From NCBI RefSeq assembly GCF_003952165.1, contig NZ_RXFT01000001.1, positions 62,001 through 126,000 of the forward strand: DNA of 64,000 nucleotides, given 5' to 3'. The position numbers were made by a program, and so were the translations under genes. Source of the stretch: Variovorax guangxiensis (GTDB lineage Bacteria; Pseudomonadota; Gammaproteobacteria; Burkholderiales; Burkholderiaceae_C). Position 1 is the first letter of the stretch. Each line of letters starts with the position of its first letter. The notes under the pieces are model-generated. The model ran no database searches. It was not told where the DNA came from and worked only from the letters and a program-made list of their open reading frames with translations. Positions 1 through 7,458 of this stretch are shown here, one piece after another.

Positions 1-1026
1 GTAGTAGCCCTGGCGGTTGAGATACGCGCCGGCCCAGCCGTCGAGGAACCAGTTGATGAACTCGTAGGCGCCGTCGAGCTTCTTGCCCGAGAGCGTGGCC
101 GGCAGGCCGAAGCCCGAGGCCCAGGCGCGATAGCCTTCCTTGAGCGGCTGGAAGGTGCAGTCGATGCCCTTGCTGCGCACGGCCGTGACCGCGGGCGACC
201 ACATCGACTGGATCACCACCTCGCCCGAGGACATCAGGTTCACCGACTCGTTGAAGTCCTTCCACAGCGCGCGGAACTGGCCGGCCTTCTTGGCCTCGAT
301 CAGCGCCTTGATGGTGAGGTCGATCTCGGCCTTGGTCATGTTGCCCTTGTCGGCGTACTTGTGGATGCCCTTGGCCTCCACCACCATTGCGGCGTCCATG
401 ATGCCGATAGAGGGAATGTTCAGGATCGCGGCCTTGCCCTTGAACTCCGGGTTCAGCAGTTCCGCCCACGAACCGATGGGACGCTTGATGAGGTCGGGGC
501 GGATGCCCAGCGTGTCGGCGTTGTAGGTGGTCGGAATGAGCGACATGTACTGCGTGGCCGACTTGGCGAAGGCCTTGCTCTTCTCGCCTTCGAGGTAGAT
601 CACCTTCACCGGAGCCGTGCCCTGGTCGCCCACCTTCTTGCCGGCCACTTCGCCCTTGGTGAAGAGCGAGGTGATCTTGTCCGCGTTCTTCACGCGCCTG
701 GTGTCGATGCCCTTCAGGTTGCCGGTGGGCACGATCTTCTTGAGCGAGAAGAACTCGGTGTCGATCAGGTCGAAGCTGTTGGGCGCGGTGACTGCGCGCT
801 TGGTCACGTCGTCGGTGGTCACGGCCACGTACTGGATCTCGATGCCGGTGTCGGCCTTGAACTTCTCGGCAATGGCCTTGTCCTGGTTCACCGCGGTGCC
901 GAGATAGCGCAGCACGACCTTCTCCTGTGCATGCACGAAGGGTGCGATGCCCGTGGCAAGAATGCCGGCGGTGCCTTGCAGCAGGGTGCGGCGCTTGAGG
1001 CCGTTGTTGTCGATGGAATCGGTCAT
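1..1026 (-). CDS. ABC transporter substrate-binding protein, spermidine/putrescine (PotD) type, 3' end outside window
   Basis: This encodes the periplasmic binding component of a polyamine/opine/iron-type ABC importer; the ligand cannot be named. About 342 codons are visible and the C-terminus lies beyond base 1. The N-terminus has a twin-arginine-like signal (K-R-R-T-L-L-Q, residues 11-17), a hydrophobic stretch and an AHA-like cleavage site near residue 33. The mature start EKVVLRYLG and later LGIRPDLIKRPIGSW fit the PotD/AfuA fold family. The ATG at 1024-1026 has a GGAG element just upstream. The gene lies 76 bp downstream of, and in the same direction as, a PotA-like ATPase gene, so the two belong to one transporter operon that probably continues to the left with permease genes. 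Confidence 0.85.
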   Translation of the reverse strand, partial: MTDSIDNNGLKRRTLLQGTAGILATGIAPFVHAQEKVVLRYLGTAVNQDKAIAEKFKADTGIEIQYVAVTTDDVTKRAVTAPNSFDLIDTEFFSLKKIVPTGNLKGIDTRRVKNADKITSLFTKGEVAGKKVGDQGTAPVKVIYLEGEKSKAFAKSATQYMSLIPTTYNADTLGIRPDLIKRPIGSWAELLNPEFKGKAAILNIPSIGIMDAAMVVEAKGIHKYADKGNMTKAEIDLTIKALIEAKKAGQFRALWKDFNESVNLMSSGEVVIQSMWSPAVTAVRSKGIDCTFQPLKEGYRAWASGFGLPATLSGKKLDGAYEFINWFLDGWAGAYLNRQGYY

Positions 1027-1102
1027 GGGCAGGGTCTCCATTGCAGAAAGAAAAGGAAGGTGAAGGGAAACGAACGCGGAGAAAAGCGGGTGGCGCGGGC
1101 GC

Positions 1103-2224
1103 TCAGAAGGGAACGGCGAGCACGGCGGTGTCGTCCTGGCGGGTGGCTTCGGCCCCGGCGGGTGCCGGTGCCCGCTCGCTCGGCGGCTTGGCGCCGGGGC
1201 CGAGCACACGCGCGTCGGCTTCGGCCCACGAGAGGTGCACCGCCTCGCCGTGCGCGTAGGGGCGCGCGAGGAAAGCGGCTTCGCTGAGCAGCACCGAAAC
1301 GTTCTGGCGTCCGGCGGCGGCGACACCATCGAGCGCCAGCCCGAGCAGGACGTAGGTGCCCTGGTACTCGACGTCGGTGACAGTGGCTGCGAGGGCTCCA
1401 TCCGTTGCTGCCTGCGCGGCGGCTGCGATCCGCATGCGGTCGTTGCGCACCGCGATCGGCCCGGCAGTCGTGTCGAACACGTTGTGGCCGCCCATGAAGC
1501 GCGCCACGAACTCGCTCGCCGGATGGTTGTAGACCGCGTGCGGCGAGCCGACCTGCTCGATCACGCCGTGGTTCATGACCACCATGGTGTCGGCCAGCGC
1601 CATCGCCTCTTCCTGCGAGTGCGTGACGTGGATGAAGGTCAGGCCCAGTTCCTTCTGCCAGCGCCGCAGTTCGGCGCGCATCTGGATGCGCAGGAAGGGG
1701 TCGAGGGCGGAAAGCGGTTCGTCGAGCAGCAGCACGCGCGGCTCGGTGATGAGCGCGCGCGCCAGCGCCACGCGCTGCTGCTGGCCGCCGGAAAGCTCAC
1801 CCGGCTTGCGCGCGGCAAGGTGGCCCATCGCGACGCGCTCGAGCAGGTCGTTCGCACGCTTGTGGCGCTCGGCCTTGCCCACGCCCTTCATCTTGAGGCT
1901 GAAGGCGACGTTGTCGGTGGCCGAAAGGTGCGGGAAGAGCGCGAAGCTCTGGAACATCATCGCCGTGCCGCGCGCGGCGGCGGGCAGGTTCGTGATGTTG
2001 CGGTTGTCCAGCAGGATGTCGCCGCTGCTGACCGATTCGTGCCCCGCGATCATGCGCAGCGTGGTGCTTTTGCCGCAGCCCGAAGGCCCCAGCAGGCAGC
2101 AGTAGCTGCCGCTGGCGATGCGCAGGTCTATCCGGTCGACGGCGGCCGGCGTACCCGGGGCGTAGCGCTTGGTGAGAGCGACGATCTCGACGGCGGCGGG
2201 TTCAGGCGTGGCGGCTGCATTCAT
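1103..2224 (-). CDS. ABC transporter ATP-binding protein, PotA/spermidine-putrescine type
   Basis: This is the ATPase of an importer for polyamine-like substrates, acting at the inner face of the membrane. The 373-residue protein has Walker A GPSGCGKST (46-54), signature LSGGQ (144-148), Walker B VLLLDEP with D168/E169 and a switch histidine in FIHVTHSQEEA. A C-terminal TOBE-like regulatory region follows (about 240-345). The last 35 residues are Ala/Pro-rich and unlike the family. An upstream in-frame ATG at 2246-2248 exists, but the start at 2224 gives the normal distance to the nucleotide-binding domain. Its partner binding protein gene follows 76 bp downstream. The substrate is inferred only from family resemblance. 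Confidence 0.88.
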   Translation of the reverse strand: MNAAATPEPAAVEIVALTKRYAPGTPAAVDRIDLRIASGSYCCLLGPSGCGKSTTLRMIAGHESVSSGDILLDNRNITNLPAAARGTAMMFQSFALFPHLSATDNVAFSLKMKGVGKAERHKRANDLLERVAMGHLAARKPGELSGGQQQRVALARALITEPRVLLLDEPLSALDPFLRIQMRAELRRWQKELGLTFIHVTHSQEEAMALADTMVVMNHGVIEQVGSPHAVYNHPASEFVARFMGGHNVFDTTAGPIAVRNDRMRIAAAAQAATDGALAATVTDVEYQGTYVLLGLALDGVAAAGRQNVSVLLSEAAFLARPYAHGEAVHLSWAEADARVLGPGAKPPSERAPAPAGAEATRQDDTAVLAVPF

Positions 2225-2310
2225 TGCCCATCGCTGAGCACGATCCATGCCACGTTGTGGTGCGCGGCGCTCGCGCCGCTTGCACCGGCGCCGCCCTGGT
2301 CAGGTGCGGT

Positions 2311-3120
2311 TCAGGTGCCGAACCTGGTCGCGCCCACCGCTGTCTCGGCCGCTGCCAGCCCGCGCAGCACGTCGCCCACCACGATCACCGCCGGGCTCGC
2401 GAGGCCGGCTTCGGCGATGCCGTCCTGAAGCCTGCCCAGCGTGGTCGCGATGTGCTTCTGGTGCGGCAGGCTTGCGTGCTGGATGACCGCCACCGGCGTT
2501 TCGGCCGGCAGGCCGTGCAGCAGCTCGCGTTCGATATGCGCCGCGCCCGACACGCCCATGTAGATCACCAGCGTGAGCCGCGCGTTGTAGGCGGTCGCTG
2601 CCAGCGCGCGCCAGTCGGTCGGGTCTTCGGCCGCGCCGGCACCGGTCTTGGCATGGCCGGTGACGAACACCACGCCCTGTGCATGGTCGCGGTGCGTGAG
2701 CGGCACGCCCAGCGTCGTCACGGCCGCGAGGCCTGCGGTAATGCCGTTGACCACCGTGCATTCGATGCCGGCTTCGCGCAGGTGCTCCACCTCCTCGCCG
2801 CCACGTCCGAAGATGAACGGGTCGCCGCCCTTCAGGCGCACCACCGTCTCGCCTTCGCGCACGGCGGTGATCATCAGCCGCTCGATGAAGGCCTGCGGCG
2901 TGCTCTTGCAGCCGCCGCGCTTGCCCACTTGCACGATTCGCGCCCCGGGCCGTGCGTAGGCCTGCACGATCTGGTCGTTCACGAGGTCGTCGACCAGCAG
3001 CACCGTGGCCGCCTGGATCGCCTTCACGGCCTTGATGGTCAGCAGTTCCGGGTCGCCGGGGCCTGCGCCCACCAGCGTGCAGCGGCCGGCGATGAGGGAG
3101 GTGGGGTTGTCGTTGTTCAT
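2311..3120 (-). CDS. cobA: uroporphyrinogen-III C-methyltransferase
   Basis: The enzyme methylates uroporphyrinogen III at C-2 and C-7 using S-adenosylmethionine to give precorrin-2, the precursor of siroheme, in the cytoplasm. The protein is 269 residues, the usual length for a stand-alone SUMT (CobA/SumT). It shows the SAM-binding VGAGPGDP motif (17-24), the GGDPFIFGRGGEE motif (98-110) and a conserved GVPLTHRDHA segment. It overlaps the upstream ybiB-like gene by four bases (ATGA at 3117-3120), so the two are translationally coupled. The location beside nasA and nirBD fits its role: NirB needs siroheme. No CysG dehydrogenase/chelatase domain is fused, so those steps must be encoded elsewhere. 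Confidence 0.92.
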   Translation of the reverse strand: MNNDNPTSLIAGRCTLVGAGPGDPELLTIKAVKAIQAATVLLVDDLVNDQIVQAYARPGARIVQVGKRGGCKSTPQAFIERLMITAVREGETVVRLKGGDPFIFGRGGEEVEHLREAGIECTVVNGITAGLAAVTTLGVPLTHRDHAQGVVFVTGHAKTGAGAAEDPTDWRALAATAYNARLTLVIYMGVSGAAHIERELLHGLPAETPVAVIQHASLPHQKHIATTLGRLQDGIAEAGLASPAVIVVGDVLRGLAAAETAVGATRFGT

Positions 3121-4028
3121 GCGTGGGATGCCAATGCCAGTTGCGTGATGTGCCTGACCTGCGTCGCGATGGCCTCCGGCACGGGAAGCTCGCCGCCCAG
3201 CACGCGGCGCGTGTAGTCGGCGGTGGTGGCGACGTCGATTTCCTTCGGCAGCCCCGGCACTTCCGAGGCGGTACCGGCCTGCTGCGACTGCAGCTCGGTG
3301 CGTGCGCCGCGCACGAAGCCGTCGATCTGCGCGGTGCGGCGCGGGTCGGACACCACTTCGCCTTCGAGGCCGCGCGAGAGCAGGGCGGTCATGCCCATGA
3401 GCTCGAAGGTCTCGGCCATGACGCGCGCGTATTCGGGATGCGTGTAGCTGGCCACCACTACGCTCGGACCCGCGGTGGGCTGCATCAGCTTCACCACGCT
3501 GTGGCCGGGGTTGCGCAGGCCGACCACGCGGCGCACGTCGAGCAGGCGCTTGAGCGCGGGGTTCAGCAGCTCGGTGGAGGCAAAGGCCGCTTCTCCATTG
3601 GCGACGGCGCGGATGGCCGTCATCGGCGCGTGGCCCAGGGCCGCGAGCACGTTCGAGGCCAGCACGCGCGATGTTTCGCTGGCGCTGCCGTGCACCAGCA
3701 CCGGCAGGCCCTCGCGCGCCAGCAGCAGCGCCAGCAGCGGCGTGAGCACCGGCAGCTTGCGCGCGCCGTTGTAGCTGGGCAGCACGATCAGCGGGCGGTC
3801 GCCGGCGGGAACCATCTGGAGCCGCGCATGGGTGGCATCGAGAAAACCGGCCATCTCCTCGGGCGTCTCGCCCTTGATGCGCATGGCCAGGCAGAAGCCG
3901 CCGATCTCCAGGTCGGTCACGGTGCCGTCCAGCACCTGGCCGAACAGGTCGGTGGCCTGTTCGCGCGTGAGCGGCCTGGCGCCTCGCGCGCCGCGGCCGA
4001 TTTCCTTGATGTATTGGCTGATTCCCAT
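3117..4028 (-). CDS. ybiB: YbiB/TrpD2-family protein (glycosyltransferase family 3 fold)
   Basis: This 303-residue protein resembles anthranilate phosphoribosyltransferase (TrpD) but belongs to the YbiB/TrpD2 branch, which is known to bind nucleic acid rather than make tryptophan. Visible features are an N-terminal helical domain (MGISQYIKEIGRG, then LTREQATDLFGQVLDG) and an alpha/beta domain with VLVHGSASETSR and VVGLRNPGHSVVKLMQP. The glycine-rich GTGGD-type phosphoribosyl loop of true TrpD is not seen. The ATG at 4026-4028 begins the conserved N-terminus; the frame stays open upstream into the repeat region but without homology. It is coupled to cobA through an ATGA overlap. Its role in nitrate assimilation is unknown. 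Confidence 0.8.
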   Translation of the reverse strand: MGISQYIKEIGRGARGARPLTREQATDLFGQVLDGTVTDLEIGGFCLAMRIKGETPEEMAGFLDATHARLQMVPAGDRPLIVLPSYNGARKLPVLTPLLALLLAREGLPVLVHGSASETSRVLASNVLAALGHAPMTAIRAVANGEAAFASTELLNPALKRLLDVRRVVGLRNPGHSVVKLMQPTAGPSVVVASYTHPEYARVMAETFELMGMTALLSRGLEGEVVSDPRRTAQIDGFVRGARTELQSQQAGTASEVPGLPKEIDVATTADYTRRVLGGELPVPEAIATQVRHITQLALASHA

Positions 4029-4096
4029 GGGTAGGCGGATTGTCCTGCAACGCTTATGCCGGAATGTGAGTCGGCTTATGCATTGGGTGTCTTGTC

Positions 4097-4206
4097 CCCT
4101 CTCCCGCTTGCGGGAGAGGGTTAGGGTGAGGGCAGCGGCCTTGCAACATGGCGCGGACGTCATTACCGCTCCCCCTCACCCCAGCCCTCTCCCCGAGGGG
4201 AGAGGG
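4097..4206. repeat. Pair of inverted G/C-rich intergenic repeats
   Basis: Two related elements face each other. At 4097-4132 CCCTCTCCC pairs with GGGAGAGGG around a short loop and is followed by TTAGGGTGAGGG. At 4173-4206 CCCTCACCCCAGCCCTCTCC is followed by a matching GGAGAGGG arm. The second is essentially the reverse complement of the first. Elements of this CCCTCACCCT..CCCTCTCCC type recur between genes in many proteobacterial genomes. They lie in the 196-bp gap between nasA and ybiB on the same transcript strand and could form strong RNA stem-loops that separate expression of the two operon halves. Confidence 0.75.
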
Positions 4207-4224
4207 AGCAATGCAGACGGCGCA

Positions 4225-7020
4225 TCACGACAGCGCCTCCGCCTCGGCCGGCGTCGCCCGCACCATGCGCTTGAGCTCGGGAATGCACGAGCCGCAGTTG
4301 GTGCCGCACTTCAGCGCGCCCTGCAGCCTGGCCAGCCGCTCGTCCGGGGTGCCGGCGCAGCGCGCCAGTTCGGTCTGGATGGCCACGTCCGCCACGTTGA
4401 AGCAGGTGCACACCGTCTTGCCGCGCGACTGCACCGCCACCGGCGCCTTCGAGCCCGGTGACAGCAGCAGGCGGCCGTAGCTCTGGGCGGGCAGTTCCTC
4501 GCGCAGCAGGGTGGCGATCCATGCCTCGGCGCTGGTGTCGCCGCCCAGCAGGAAGGCGTCGAGGCCCGCGCTGCCGTCGGCGCGGCGCACCAGCCGCGCC
4601 GAGCGGCGCTGGCCGCGGCGGCGATCGGCGTAGCGCAGGGTGTCGGGCGTCTGCAGGCCGAGCAGGGCTTCGATCTTCCCGATCAGCGCGTCGTCGGGCG
4701 CGTCGTGCGCGGCGGCGCGAAAGAGCAGGCCGCTGCGTTCGCCTCCCTGTGTGTTGCCGGAAAACGGCACGCAGGTTGCAAAAGGAAAGAGCGCCATCAT
4801 CGGCTGCAGCGCGCGGTGCGCCGCCAGCGCCTCGCCGTCGGGCAGCCAGGCCATCGCCAGCAGCGACCAAGGCAGCTCGGCCTTGAGGATCTTCACCGCC
4901 GCGTGCTTCAGCTCGGGCTGCTTCGAGGTCGGGCAGAAGGCTGGCGTGGTGAGCGCGTTGATGCCCGCCAGCCGTGTGCCGCTCGACGAGCAGCCGCTGA
5001 GGTACTCCTCGCCCCAGTGCATGGCGACGAAGGCCTGGCTCAGCCCCACCTCGGCGCTGGCGCGCGCGCGCAGCATGATCGAGCCGCGCTTGGAGGTCAG
5101 GTGCACCAGGTCGCCTTCGCCGATCTGGCGGCGGGCCATGTCCTGCGCGTTCATCTGTACCACCGGCTCGGGTACGTGGCCGAACAGGCGCCCGGCCGTG
5201 CCGGTGCGGCTCATGCCATGCCACTGGTCGCGCAGGCGGCCGGTGTTCAGCGAGAAGGGGTAGCGGGCCTCGCGCGCCTCGGCCACCGGCTTGTAGGCGG
5301 TGTCGACGAAGCGCGCGCGGCCGTCGGGCGTGGGGAACACGCCGTCTTCGTAAAGGCGCGTGCGGCCGGCGCTTTCGCCTTCCTTCAGCGGCCATTGCTG
5401 CGGGCCGGCGCTTTCCAGCATGGCGTAGCTCAGGCCGGTGATGTCGAGGTCGCGCCCGCGCGTGGATTCGCGATGCTCGTTCCAGACCGATTCGGCCGTC
5501 TCGTACGGGAAGAGCGAGAGGCCGCTGCCGGCCAGCGCTTCGAGCCGGCGCGCGAAGGCCACCGCGATCGACCAGTCGTTGCGCGCCTCGCCCGGCGCCG
5601 CAACGGCCGGGCGCACGCGCGAGATGCGGCGCTCGCTGTTGGTCACGGTGCCTTCCTTCTCGCCCCAGGTGGTCGCTGGCAGCAGCAGGTCGGCGAAAGC
5701 GCAGGTGGCGGTGGTGGCGAAGGCTTCCTGCACCACCACGAACTCGGCGCGCTCCAGCGCGCGGCGCACGGTCGCCTGGTCGGGCATCGACTGCGCCGGG
5801 TTGGTGCAGGCGATCCACAGCGCGCGGATCTCGCCGTCGGCCGCGGCCTGGAACATCTCCACCGCGGTCTTGCCCGGCTTCTCGGGCACCGAGGGCACGC
5901 CCCAGAGCGCGGCCACTTCGGCGCGATGGTCGGGGTTGGCCAGGTCGCGGTGCGCGCTCAGCAGGTTGGCCAGGCCGCCCACCTCGCGCCCGCCCATCGC
6001 ATTGGGCTGGCCGGTCAGCGAGAAGGGGCCCGCGCCGGCGCGGCCGATCTGGCCGGTGGCCAGGTGCAGGTTGATGAGCGCCGCGTTCTTCGCCGTGCCG
6101 CTGGACGACTGGTTCAGGCCCTGGCAGTACAGGCTCAGCGTGGCCGGCGAGGTGGCGAACAGCCGCGCGGCCTCGAGCAGGTCGTCCTTCGGGATGCCGC
6201 AGACCTGCGCCACCTTGTCGGGCGTGCACTCGCGCACCGTGGCCTTCAGCGCGTCGAAGCCGCTGGTGTGCGCCGCGATGTACTTCGCGTCGGTCCAGCC
6301 CTCCCACAGCATCAGGTGCAGCATGCCGTCGAAGAGCATCACGTCGGTGCCGGGCTGGATCGGCAGGAACAGGTCGGCGATCTCGACCGTGTCGGTGCGG
6401 CGCGGGTCTGCCACCACGATCTTCAGCGCCGGGTTCGCCGCCTTCGCGTCCTCGATGCGGCGGAAAAGAATCGGGTGCGCCCAGGCCGTGTTGCTGCCCA
6501 CGATGAAGAGGCACTGCGCGTGCTTCAGGTCGTCGTAGCAGGCCGGCGGGGCGTCTGCGCCCAGCGTCTGCTTGTAGCCGGCCACCGCGCTGCTCATGCA
6601 CAGGCGCGAGTTGGTGTCGATGTTGTTGGTGCCGATCAGGCCCTTGGCCAGCTTGTTGAAGACGTAGTAGTCCTCCGTCAGAAGCTGGCCCGACACGTAG
6701 AAGCCGACCGCGTCGGGCCCGTGGTCGCGGACCACCTGCGCGAACTTGCCGGCGGCGTTGTCCAGCGCGGTGTCCCAGCTCACGACCTCGGGCGCCTCGC
6801 CGCGCGCGAGGCGCTGCATGGGCTGCAGCAGCCGCGTCTGGCGCGTGACCGTGGCGCTGGCAGTGAGGTGCAGCGTCGAGCCCTTGGTGCACAGCCGCCC
6901 GAAGTTGGCGGGGTGCGCCGGGTCGCCGCGCACGCCGGTGATCTGGTCGCCGGTCGACTCGATGATCACGCCGCAGCCGACGCCGCAATACGGGCAGGTG
7001 GACCGGGTCTCCCGCATCAT
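4225..7020 (-). CDS. nasA: assimilatory nitrate reductase, molybdopterin catalytic subunit
   Basis: The enzyme reduces nitrate to nitrite in the cytoplasm using a bis-MGD molybdenum cofactor. The 931-residue protein begins with a [4Fe-4S] motif (C9, C12, C16, C44). C141 in NSRLCMSSAV is the expected molybdenum ligand. Molybdopterin oxidoreductase and dinucleotide-binding domains follow. The last 62 residues form a BFD-like [2Fe-2S] domain (C871, C873, C909, C912), as in the Klebsiella/Pseudomonas-type NasA that accepts electrons from a separate donor. The start lies 4 bp after the nirD stop, so nirB-nirD-nasA is one operon. No Tat signal is present, consistent with an assimilatory enzyme. The dedicated electron donor subunit is not obvious nearby. 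Confidence 0.95.
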   Translation of the reverse strand: MMRETRSTCPYCGVGCGVIIESTGDQITGVRGDPAHPANFGRLCTKGSTLHLTASATVTRQTRLLQPMQRLARGEAPEVVSWDTALDNAAGKFAQVVRDHGPDAVGFYVSGQLLTEDYYVFNKLAKGLIGTNNIDTNSRLCMSSAVAGYKQTLGADAPPACYDDLKHAQCLFIVGSNTAWAHPILFRRIEDAKAANPALKIVVADPRRTDTVEIADLFLPIQPGTDVMLFDGMLHLMLWEGWTDAKYIAAHTSGFDALKATVRECTPDKVAQVCGIPKDDLLEAARLFATSPATLSLYCQGLNQSSSGTAKNAALINLHLATGQIGRAGAGPFSLTGQPNAMGGREVGGLANLLSAHRDLANPDHRAEVAALWGVPSVPEKPGKTAVEMFQAAADGEIRALWIACTNPAQSMPDQATVRRALERAEFVVVQEAFATTATCAFADLLLPATTWGEKEGTVTNSERRISRVRPAVAAPGEARNDWSIAVAFARRLEALAGSGLSLFPYETAESVWNEHRESTRGRDLDITGLSYAMLESAGPQQWPLKEGESAGRTRLYEDGVFPTPDGRARFVDTAYKPVAEAREARYPFSLNTGRLRDQWHGMSRTGTAGRLFGHVPEPVVQMNAQDMARRQIGEGDLVHLTSKRGSIMLRARASAEVGLSQAFVAMHWGEEYLSGCSSSGTRLAGINALTTPAFCPTSKQPELKHAAVKILKAELPWSLLAMAWLPDGEALAAHRALQPMMALFPFATCVPFSGNTQGGERSGLLFRAAAHDAPDDALIGKIEALLGLQTPDTLRYADRRRGQRRSARLVRRADGSAGLDAFLLGGDTSAEAWIATLLREELPAQSYGRLLLSPGSKAPVAVQSRGKTVCTCFNVADVAIQTELARCAGTPDERLARLQGALKCGTNCGSCIPELKRMVRATPAEAEALS

Positions 7021-7024
7021 GGGT

Positions 7025-7423
7025 TTATTCCAGCGGAAGGACCGACAGCACCGCGAAAGGCTTCGGGCCTGCGACCGGGCGCTCCAGGTCGATGGCGTGC
7101 GTAGCCAGTTCGGCCGCGTCGAGGTGCACCACGCCGTCTTCCACCTTCACCGCGAACTTCGGCGTGCAGCCCTCGTCGGGTGCCTTGGCGCAGCCGTCGT
7201 CCAGCCCGATGGCCCAGTTGTGCAGCGGGCAGGCCACGCTGGTGCCGAACACGATGCCCTGGCTCAGCGGGCCGCCCTTGTGCGGGCAGCGGTCGAGCAG
7301 CGCGAACACCTGGTCCTCCGAGTTGCGGAACACGGCCACGTCCAGCCCGGCCGGCCGCGTCACGCGGCGCGCGCCGAGCACGGGGATGTCGTCGATGCGG
7401 CAGATCACTTTCCAGTCGCTCAT
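7025..7423 (-). CDS. nirD: nitrite reductase (NAD(P)H) small subunit, Rieske type
   Basis: This is the small subunit of cytoplasmic assimilatory nitrite reductase, partner of NirB. The 132-residue protein has the Rieske fold. Unlike the E. coli NirD, it keeps a full Rieske ligand set, C46-x-H48 (RCPHKGGPL) and C65-x2-H68 (ACPLHNW), so it probably carries a [2Fe-2S] cluster. The start is ATG at 7421-7423 with an AAGAG ribosome-binding element upstream. It sits 35 bp after nirB and 4 bp before nasA on the same strand. Function assignment is firm from sequence and position. Confidence 0.94.
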   Translation of the reverse strand: MSDWKVICRIDDIPVLGARRVTRPAGLDVAVFRNSEDQVFALLDRCPHKGGPLSQGIVFGTSVACPLHNWAIGLDDGCAKAPDEGCTPKFAVKVEDGVVHLDAAELATHAIDLERPVAGPKPFAVLSVLPLE

Positions 7424-7458
7424 GGTGGGCTCTTCTTTCTTTCGTTCCTTGTTGCGGT

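Noticed and set aside
3123..4034. Plus-strand open frames opposite ybiB, nasA and nirB
   Set aside because: They lack family motifs and ribosome-binding sites and lie antisense to well-supported genes.
2311..4050. One long minus-strand frame joining cobA with an upstream Arg-rich segment
   Set aside because: The upstream part is an out-of-frame reading of the ybiB gene; cobA has its own ATG at 3120 with the family N-terminus.
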